Part shown: one piece after another, positions 56,222 through 64,000 of the stretch
How the letters are laid out: every line of letters starts with the position of its first letter
Numbering within the stretch: position 1 is the first letter of the stretch
NCBI RefSeq assembly: GCF_000340215.1
Contig: NW_006921537.1
Location: 3,722,080-3,786,079, forward strand
Source: Pseudocercospora fijiensis CIRAD86
Lineage: Eukaryota; Ascomycota; Dothideomycetes; Mycosphaerellales; Mycosphaerellaceae
Direction: 5' to 3'
DNA length: 64,000 nucleotides
The notes under the pieces: generated by a model
Database searches by the model: none
The model's input: the letters and a program-made list of their open reading frames with translations, nothing else
What the model was told of the DNA's origin: nothing
Made by a program: the position numbers and the translations under genes

Positions 56222-57175
56222 AATTCCTTCTCCCTACGCTTTGTGGAGTCAGTCATGCAACAGTCTCACTCTCGCACTATAAGACTTGTTGAACTACTCC
56301 TCGCAGATATCAAGTCTCCGCGACAAGGTGTAGCTGCAACTCGCTCAATCAGATGTCGGCTAATTTTAGGTGTATGGCGGTCCGGACAGGGCATGTACTC
56401 GATGAGGCAAAAGAGCCTTGCTTGCATTCTTGGGTGCTGTATAGCCCTATTACTTCGACCGCTTTCTTGTGTAATGGCCTGCACCCCAGCTACCTGTAGA
56501 CATCGAACAGGCTCTCAACGCTCTCGTACCCAAAGCCAAGATCCTGGCCACGCCCTCACTCGGCGTCTGGACTCGCTTCCAGCAATCATCATGCCACTCT
56601 GCACTCGTGAATATGTCCGCTGCCATGCATAGTGTTGTAGGTTTACAGCCTTTCGGAAGTAGCGGCTGTACTGTCCCCCAGGCGTTCGGCCTTGTCTTAT
56701 TGCTCCTCATGTCCGCATCGGTAAGAATGCTGATCTGGGGGGAGGCGAGAAGAATGTCGGATTGCAAAGGATAGGCATTAGCAGTACAGGCGCAAGTTGC
56801 TTTGTTAAGCAGTACTGTAGCAACATTGCCGGCAGAGCACCACCTCCAGAGATGCCGAGTGCTCATCACAATGCCGAACGCCAAGATGACGATACTGTAC
56901 CACTGCCGCCAAGCAAGCGGAGACCGGACACTGATCGACGTCGGCATACCTCTGAACAGAATCGATCTCCTTCAATCCTCCACCCCCAGTGAGATGGATC
57001 TTGCCACGCGACCGAATACGATCTTGCGTTATCGCTAACAATCCATGTCGGCACTCGCACCCATCACACCTAGATCGGCCGAGATTCGCAACGATTGAAG
57101 TGTAGAAGTACCCCTGCTGAAGACGGTTGATGAAACTGCACAGCGACAGATCTGGAGAATCGGAATGTTGGCAGA
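56222..57175. other. Divergent intergenic region with a long plus-strand frame
   Basis: From about 56475 to 57038 the plus strand keeps one frame with only one TAG (56772-56774). The first part contains ALNALVPKAKILATPSLGVW and a hydrophobic AFGLVLLLLMSASV; the second MTILYHCRQASGDRTLID. There is no obvious start. A minus-strand frame of 165 codons (56450-56947) overlaps. This may be a decayed gene in the shared promoter of the MFS and BVMO genes. Confidence 0.35.
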
Positions 57176-59150
57176 ATGAGTCCGTTCATAGACGCAGCTG
57201 GGACATCGCTGGCATCAGATGGGGAGGTCCCACAGACTGGCGTATCGACAGAGATCCCAATATACACGAATCATCACAGTACGACGACCAAGACCAACGG
57301 GACTGCACCCGACTCCCACGCGATTCCGTTGAACACTGACTATGCGTACACGCCTCGCAAGATCAGGGTTGTAACCATTGGCGCTGGGTTCTCTGGACTT
57401 TTGATTGCCCATAAATTCCAGCATCGATTCCCGGAGCTCCGAGATATAGTCGACCATACGATCTTCGAAGCCAAAAGCGATGTGGGTGGAACATGGCTGA
57501 TGAATGATTACCCGGGTGTGCAATGCGATGTGCCCAGTCATATCTATGCGTTTCCCTTCGATCCGAATCCAAACTGGTCGAGATTCTACTCCAGCGGAGC
57601 AGAGATTGAGGACTACATCAAACGTACGGCGAAGAAATGGAACCTGGATCGCGATGTGCAACTCAATACCAAAGTGGTAGGAGCGCATTGGATTGAGAGC
57701 AAAGCGGAATGGAAGATTACTGTTGAGCATCAGGGTGAGCAAAGGGATGAGTTCTGTGATGTTTTGATCTCGAGTCAAGGCGTGCTCACCCATCCCTCTT
57801 GGCCATCAATTCCTGGAATAGACAAATTCAAGGGCCATACAACACATTCGGCTCTGTGGGATCATGACTTTGATTATTCGAACAAGCGTATTGCGGTGAT
57901 AGGGAATGGGTGAGCTGGTGAAATGGTTGATGGAATATGAGAGCACAAGCTGATCGATTGTGATAGTTCTTCCGGAATTCAGATCGTCCCTCAAATGCAG
58001 AAGCTTCCCGGCACGACAGTACGGAACTTCATCAGAGGACCGGCGTGGGTCTACTATCGATTGCCTCCGTCACGACATTTGGGTAGAGAGGTCGATGATC
58101 CAAATCCTCCATACCTTGAAGAGGAGATTCAGAGATGGCAAGATCCAGTGGAGCACAACAAGTATCGAAAAGGAATAATCGACCGAACCAATAAAGCTTT
58201 CCGACTGGTACGTCCAAGTCGAGTGAACCTGATGATCATCGCTAACGAGTACACAGTTCCTAAAAGGCGAGAATAACAGCAACGCCGTCAAGCTCGCAAC
58301 AGAACAGATGCGAGAAAAGCTCAACCACGATCCCGACCTCTGCGAAAAACTGATCCCAAAATGGGAACTCGGCTGCAGAAGAGTAACCCCAGGACCAGGC
58401 TACCTCGAATCCTTCTCCCAACCCAACTGCACCCTAACCAACAGCCCCATAACCGAAATCACAGAAACCGGCATCCTCACCGCCGACGGCGACATTTTCC
58501 CCTGCGACGTGATCATCTACGCCACAGGCTTCGACGTCTCGCATCGCCCTCGCTACCCCCTCATCGGCCAAAACGGCACCAACCTGCGCGAAAAATGGAA
58601 AGAAGAACCCGAATCCTACCTCTCCATCGCCGTCGACTCCTTCCCAAACTACTTCATGATGATGGGCCCCAACTGTCTCGGCGGACACGGAAGCCTCGTC
58701 GAATCCCTCAACTGGACGGGCGACTACTTTGCGCGAATGATCCGAAAAATCTCGACCGAGGATATAAAATTCGTGGTCCCGAAGGCTGAGGCCGTGGATG
58801 CTTTTGTCAAGTACGGGGATGAGGTGCATAAGACTTTGGCGTGGACGGGGGCGTGTAAGAGTTGGTATAAACGTAATCGTGTGGATGGGAGGGTGACGGC
58901 GTTGTTTGGGGGTAGTGCGGTGCTTTTTCATCGGTTGATGCGAGAGATTCGCATGGAGGATTATGAGGTTGTTTATAATAGCCGGAATCCTTTTCGGTTT
59001 ATGGGGAATGGGTTTTTGGAGTGGGAGATGCGGCCCGATAGTGATTTGTCTTGGTATGTGGAGGTTGTGGATCGGGAGCCGAAGATTGAGGAGACGATGG
59101 AGAATGGTGGTTTGAGGGTTGGGGCTAATGAGGGGTATGATTTGATGTAG
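57176..59150 (+). CDS. Baeyer-Villiger-type flavin monooxygenase (1)
   Basis: Three exons, 57176-57909, 57967-58207 and 58257-59150, 622 residues. Class B flavoprotein that uses FAD, NADPH and O2 to insert oxygen next to a ketone, giving an ester or lactone. The FAD Rossmann motif is at 69-74 (G-A-G-F-S-G), the Baeyer-Villiger fingerprint F-x-G-x3-H-x3-W at 218-228 (W followed by D, not P), the NADPH motif GNGSSG spans intron 1, and the ATGFD segment follows in exon 3. The first 60 residues are an extension typical of larger fungal members. Introns are 57 and 49 nt. It is tail-to-tail with the second monooxygenase. Confidence 0.93.
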
Positions 59151-59391
59151 GTTGGGGATATTTTTCTTTTTTGACCACAGAGTATAGCGCATGAGAGTGA
59201 ATGGCTAGGCTATGCATTGGGATCAGTATCCTAAGATCGATGCTAGGGTACATTAAATGAGCGACATCAGTCCTTACATGTATGCCTGCCGCCGATACTC
59301 GAACTTCAGAAAGCTGTTGACAGAAACAATCATTCGAAACCAATCCATCACGACATAACACCGAAATCATCCCTCATCAACCACACCCATC

Positions 59392-61200
59392 TCACTCCAA
59401 ATCCAAATCCCGATACCCATTCTCCGCAACATCCAAACACCTCCTCCGATACCCGGGTCCCGAACCACTATACCTAGCCACAATCCTCTTCTGCTTCCCC
59501 TTGACATTCCTATTCACCCCCGTCATCCAAGAATCCACCTCATTCATCAACAACCCCTTCGCACAATCCCAAACATGTTGCGTCCACTCCTCCACCTTCT
59601 CCGCCCGACACTCCACACGCGTAAGATGTCGTTCCTTGCAAAACCGCACGAATTCCGAAACCCACGTCCCCGCGAATTGGATCGAGCGTGGGATGTTCCC
59701 GAACGCTTGGTGGGGGCCGAGGATCATCATCATGTTGGGGAGGCGGTGGACGAAGAGGCCGAGATAGGTTCGTGGGCCTTGGGACCAGATTTCGGGGAGT
59801 TGGGTGTTGTGCACGCCTTGCCATTCGATGGCGGTCATGGGGCCTGTGACGGCGTCGAAGCCCGTGGCGTAGATGAGGGCGTCGAGGTCGATGTGTTCGC
59901 CGCTTTGGAGCAGAATCCCGGTGTGCGTGATGCGTTGGATTGGGGCTTCGTGCGCGACGTCGACGAGGCGGACATTTTCTTGGTTGTAGGCTTCGAAGTA
60001 ATGGGTCTCCAGCGGGACTCTTCTTGTGCCGAAGCCGTGGGTTTTGGGGATCAATTTCTCGGCTGTGACGGGGTCGTGCACTCGTGCACGAATCTTTTGC
60101 GCAATGAAGGCGCTGAATGCTGCGTTTGCGTCGCGATCGGTGTTGATGTCTGCGAAATTGCCAAGCCATTTGGCGAAGCCTGGTTTTGCGTAGAGCTGTT
60201 CCCAGAAGGCCAGTCGCTGCAACGCACGAGTCAGCCTCGTGAATTATATTCTCAAAGGAAGATCGGAAGAAAACTTTACCTCGTCTTCTGGTACTTCTAA
60301 TGTCTTGCGAGTATCGGCAACATGCAGGAATCCGGCGTATGATTTCGAACATTGGTCGAAGATTTCTGGATATTTGTCTCTGTAGACCTTCATCTCGTCC
60401 GACGAGATAGGCTCATTGCGGAGTGGCGCAGACCAATTCGGCGTTCGTTGGAAGACTGTTAACGACTTCATGCCGTACTGTGGCTTTACGATTTCTTGGA
60501 TGATCTGAATTGCAGTTGCACCAGTGCCGATGATCCCGACACGCTTGTCTTTGAACGTCCATTCACGAGGCCATCGCGATGTGTGGAATGCTTCGCCGCG
60601 GTAGTCCTCTATTCCGGGGATATTGGGCAGGGTTGGCTCGTTCAAGATACCTAGTGCCGTGATGATGAATCGTGTGCTGGCGTTCGATCAGCATCGACAA
60701 CAAAAGCTCTTACACAATAATGCAATAATGATACCTGTACGTCCTTCCTGACTGGTCTGTCACTAGCCAAGAATTCGATTCTTCTCGCCATCGAGCAGAC
60801 TTTACTCTAGTGTTGAACTGCATGTACTGTCGGAGGTTAAATTTATCTGTGAGAAATTGGGCGTATCGCAATGTCTCGTCTCCATGAGCGAATGTCTCCG
60901 TCCAGTTCCATTCGTCCAGCACTTCTTGCGACATCTCTGAAAATCCATAGCTGACACTCTCTGAATCGAATTGTACGCCTGGGTATCGATTCCTAGCGTT
61001 CGTCATTAGCGGCGAGATGTGTTCATGCGAGAATGACCATACCAGAACCATGTTCCGCCCTCTCCTGATGCAGCTTCTAGTGCAATAGTTTTGATACCAA
61101 ACTGTTGCATACGATACAATGTGAAGATGCCAGATAAACCTGCTCCAATGACTAGGACCTCATAATCAAGCTCGGTCGGTGGCTCTCCTATGCTTCCCAT
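59392..61200 (-). CDS. Baeyer-Villiger-type flavin monooxygenase (2)
   Basis: Four minus-strand exons, 61200-61043, 60992-60735, 60676-60280 and 60216-59392, 545 residues, the size of cyclohexanone monooxygenase-like enzymes. FAD motif G-A-G-L-S-G at 19-24, second Rossmann motif G-T-G-A-T-A at 189-194, fingerprint Y-R-G-E-A-F-H-T-S-R-W-P at 164-175 (Tyr in place of the first Phe), and ATGFD in exon 4. Exon 1 ends inside G-T-W-F-W and joins N-R-Y-P-G, a conserved block. It probably oxidises a cyclic or linear ketone. It is not a recent copy of monooxygenase 1: introns and sequence differ. Its start is 543 bases from the divergent SDR start. Confidence 0.93.
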
Positions 61201-61743
61201 GGTTCAAACTAGTCTGCGAAGTCTCTCGACTAGTTTAAGCTTAATCAAGGCTGAAGTGATAATAAGGTATGGAATGATCGCAAACACTCAGCGATTTCTC
61301 GGCTACGACAACTTTTGCCAAAACTCGTAATCAGCAGTCGATTGAATAGATGAGGAAACTAATCCTCTTGCGCTTTCTTGATGACTGTTGGGAGCGCTCT
61401 GCGATTCCATGGTGCCACCCTGTCATCTGCTAGCCATTCTGGAATCCAACTCCGCATTACCAATGAGCATTGCCGGCGGGGAGTCAGGATTCGGCGACAC
61501 CGGCATCGTCCGGTAATGAACCCAAACATGGAGCGGAGCCGAGCGTCAGCTGAAGCTGCTAGCTTGGCACGAGGCATCGGAGGTCTAGGTACAAGGTCTT
61601 GTTGAAGGAGTAAGAGTGTTACTGGGTTTCATTAGTATCTTGCTCACAGTTTCGGGCCAGTAACAGCGCATTTCGCAAATCGTGTGGTCCGCCCTGAAGA
61701 TATCAGTATCACATTCAGATCAACAACAAAAGCAAAGACGAAA
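61201..61743. promoter_or_regulatory. Shared divergent promoter region of BVMO2 and SDR
   Basis: 543 bases between two divergent start codons of enzymes likely to act in one pathway. No coding frame is convincing. Specific binding sites were not identified. Confidence 0.4.
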
Positions 61744-62761
61744 ATGCCCAGCGTACAGAAATACTCATACTCTGGGCCCATCGACCATACCATACCAGTT
61801 GACAAGACAAAGTTAGCGGGTAAAGGGGTGATTGTCACAGGGGGTGCAAATGGGATCGGCGAATCAATTGTTCGGCATTTCGTCGCTGCAGGCTCGTTGG
61901 TAACATTCTGCGATGTCAATGCTGAGAAAGGCGGCGAAGTTGAAGCAGACATCAATGCCAAGGGTGGTCCTGGGAAAGCTCAATTCGTCGCCTGCGACAT
62001 TCGATCGTGGGAATCGCAGGTTGCGCTCTTCGAAAAGGCCACAGCTGGAGGGCGTAGACTTGACATTGTCATTGCCAATGCTGGAATATCGAGGAGCAGC
62101 ATTGACAGTCTGTGGAAGCTCGATGATCCGAATGGTCCGCCGTCCAAGCCTGATCTCAAGATCGTCGAGACGAATCTCAACGGCACACTTTACGGATTCA
62201 AGCTAGCAACGCATTACTTCCGCAAGCAGCCAAATGACGAAGACCATGATCGATGCTTCATCATGACAGGAAGCATGGTGGCTTACATCGATTCTCCGGG
62301 CAATTGGGAGTATACTGTCTCCAAGACTGGTCTCCTGGGCTTTATGAAAACTGTGCGCAGGAACAGCTGGCAGCAAGGCATGCGGATCAACTTCGTAGCT
62401 CCATGCTACATCCGGAGCGCCATCCGCACAGCAGAATACGAGAAGAGCCTAGTTGACCAAGGTGTTCGTTTCGGCGAGGTGGAAGATGTGGCAAGCTGTA
62501 TGATGCGGATCGCGACTGACAGATCTGTCAACGGTGAGCAGTATCGCGAAGGTTTCACTTACGCGGCGTACATAGCATGCTGACCCCATGACAGGACGTT
62601 CAATCATGATAGTGCCCAGGGCGGTCGCTCGAGAGGGATATATGGATGTTGATCTTGATGACTTCGATCAGGATGGGTATTTCAAGAACACGCAAGAGGT
62701 CCAGCTCAGGGTCATAAAGGATCAGTGGCTCGATGGCGAGGCTCTCCAAAAGTATAAGTAG
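61744..62761 (+). CDS. Short-chain dehydrogenase/reductase
   Basis: Two exons, 61744-62533 and 62595-62761, 318 residues. The 61-nt intron (GTGAGC...GACAG) restores the family C-terminus G-R-S-I-M-I-V-P-R and REGYMDVDLDDFDQDGYF. Classical SDR marks: cofactor loop T-G-G-A-N-G-I-G at 32-39, ANAG at 111-114, catalytic Ser 177, Y-T-V-S-K with Tyr 190 and Lys 194. Aspartate 57 after beta-2 suggests NAD(H). Start: MPSVQKYSY (61744) has AAAATG context; an in-frame ATG at 61684 would add 20 residues of leader-like sequence. It probably interconverts an alcohol and the ketone used by the monooxygenases (inference). Confidence 0.9.
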
Positions 62762-62989
62762 AAACCATCTCCGAGCAGAAAAAGCAATCTCTTCGTCCGA
62801 TGCTTGCCAAATTCATGGCGAAAGTTCTTTGGCAAGAAAACGCTTTCTGGAAGCAAAAGGTTTTTTCGCTGCTCAAGATGATCGTGATTGATCAGTGCCC
62901 GATGCAGGTACTGATTCCAAACCCGTTCAGGTTTACACTTCCGATGCCCCCAGAGATGCATGGCAAAGGAATAAGATTTCTGTCAGCCC

Positions 62990-63970
62990 TCAACTTATCC
63001 CTTGCTCTTCCCAGTACCTTCTGAGATCGCGAAGGAAAGCCCATCTCGCCTTGGCACCCCAATCTTTTTCCTTCCAAGCGTTGAGATCCCTCGGGAAGTG
63101 GTCGACAAGATCTCTCACATTGGGATCGTGGGCGATGATGACGAAGATACGCTCATCACAGTCGAGCTCTTGAAGCTTCTGAACTGTCTTGATTGCAAGT
63201 GGGATATCATGGCCGAAAATCGGATCGTACAGAGAGTCATTGGGTGTGCGAGCTCTAGATTTTTGCAATTGTTCGAAAGAATGGCCAGGGCATAGAGGAA
63301 GCTCGCTTTCTGGATGTAGCGGATTTGGTCGGATGTCTGCTGGCAGAGACATCAGCTTCGAGGGCCGCAGCACTCCCGCATAGTGACAGATGTCGCCGCC
63401 GAGCAGGACGAAGGATTCCGGAGTGGTTGTTGTTCTGGCTAGACCGCACAAGTGTCCAACGGCATGGCCTGGACTGTCTAGAAGAAAGAACGAGCCGTCA
63501 CCAAAATAGTCGAAGGCCGGAAACTGTCCAATCCGTGTACTGGCCCCCTTTTCGAACACAATCTCTCGCAATGTGCGGCCAGAGTAATCGCTCTCCAGGA
63601 GCGGACTGTTTGGATTTGCTGGAGCACCAGGCATCATGGCGTCTTTGAATCCTGGCCCCACTATCAGATCCGTAGTGGGAGGGAAAGTAGATGGATCGCC
63701 AATATGATCCCAATGCCAGTGGCTCCAAATCACTGCCTCGATACCTTCCAACGCTACGCCGTTCTCTACCAGGATATCGCTAACATTCTTCGTCACATGT
63801 ATGGTGTACTTCGTTGTTGGAATGTATGCAGCAATGCTCGGCGAGTAATTAGTGTAGTCTTTCCGGATGCCCAAATCCCATACTAGCTTCCGACCTGACG
63901 GATGTTCTAGAAGAAAGCTGTGGGATGGATTTGATGGAAACGTGTCTAGGCCTGGTAGTGGAGGTGCCAT
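62990..63970 (-). CDS. Metallo-beta-lactamase-fold hydrolase (lactonase-like)
   Basis: Single exon as seen, 326 residues. The zinc motif H-W-H-W-D-H lies at 84-89, with further ligands likely in DSPGHAVGH and GGDICHY, and a late AHD. This is the arrangement of metallo-beta-lactamase-fold lactonases and related hydrolases. The N-terminus (MAPPLPGLD) is shorter than in most relatives, and the frame stays open upstream to the end of the window (minus strand reads GPSIISRFMAPP), so the true start may lie in an exon outside. The C-terminal tail ends RRYWEEQGIS. Beside two monooxygenases, opening of a lactone or ester product is a sensible role, but the substrate is unproven. Confidence 0.85.
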   Translation of the reverse strand: MAPPLPGLDTFPSNPSHSFLLEHPSGRKLVWDLGIRKDYTNYSPSIAAYIPTTKYTIHVTKNVSDILVENGVALEGIEAVIWSHWHWDHIGDPSTFPPTTDLIVGPGFKDAMMPGAPANPNSPLLESDYSGRTLREIVFEKGASTRIGQFPAFDYFGDGSFFLLDSPGHAVGHLCGLARTTTTPESFVLLGGDICHYAGVLRPSKLMSLPADIRPNPLHPESELPLCPGHSFEQLQKSRARTPNDSLYDPIFGHDIPLAIKTVQKLQELDCDERIFVIIAHDPNVRDLVDHFPRDLNAWKEKDWGAKARWAFLRDLRRYWEEQGIS

Positions 63971-64000
63971 GAAGCGGGAAATGATAGATGGACCAAAATT

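Noticed and set aside
58434..60352. Large opposite-strand frames in the two monooxygenase genes
   Set aside because: They arise from GC-rich third positions; the sense strands contain all conserved motifs and consistent splicing.
62990..63970. Specific assignment as N-acyl-homoserine lactonase
   Set aside because: The HxHxDH motif is shared by many metallo-beta-lactamase-fold enzymes, so only a lactonase-like hydrolase is claimed.
1..64000. tRNA and rRNA genes
   Set aside because: I looked for box A/B-like sequence and rRNA cores and found no convincing candidate; a covariance-model scan would be needed to exclude them.

Overview
The window is nuclear DNA of a filamentous ascomycete (Pezizomycotina). 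Many small-secreted-protein, MFS, monooxygenase and WOPR genes suggest a dothideomycete, but that is inference. Genes have short introns (mostly 49-83 nt) with GT..AG borders and CTRAC-like branch sites. Two large blocks carry the imprint of repeat-induced point mutation (RIP): CpA and TpG are nearly absent, TpA is everywhere, and former Trp, Gln and Arg codons are now stops.

Layout. 1-7007: a RIP-eroded Ty3/gypsy chromovirus on the minus strand with a 443-bp right LTR and the end of the left LTR. 7008-11445: RIP-altered DNA full of minisatellites (14-, 47-, 35- and 66-bp units and an AGCGGT-type array). 11814-29038: ordinary genes: RNA polymerase I second subunit, a 12-cysteine secreted protein, an SDR pseudogene, APN1, an RTA1-like protein, a sugar transporter, a PI-PLC-like protein, a membrane-protein pseudogene and a Zn2Cys6 regulator. 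29745-37750: an 8-kb element with degenerate inverted termini, holding a relic of a very large tnp2-like transposase and a second unidentified frame. 37912-54373: a small membrane protein, a Gti1/Pac2 (WOPR) regulator behind 3.7 kb of gene-free DNA, a BRE4-like transporter, OST3, RPN6, ISU1 and an ankyrin protein. 54424-63970: a probable catabolic or secondary-metabolic cluster: Dal5-type MFS, two Baeyer-Villiger-type monooxygenases, an SDR and a metallo-beta-lactamase-fold hydrolase.

How they work together. The housekeeping genes (RPA135, APN1, OST3, RPN6, ISU1) are independent; several neighbours share short divergent promoters (sugar transporter/PLC, OST3/RPN6, BVMO2/SDR). In the last 10 kb the combination uptake, alcohol/ketone interconversion, ketone-to-ester/lactone oxidation and ester/lactone hydrolysis makes a coherent pathway, although the substrate cannot be read from sequence. 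All exon structures were worked out by hand from splice signals, reading phase and family conservation.
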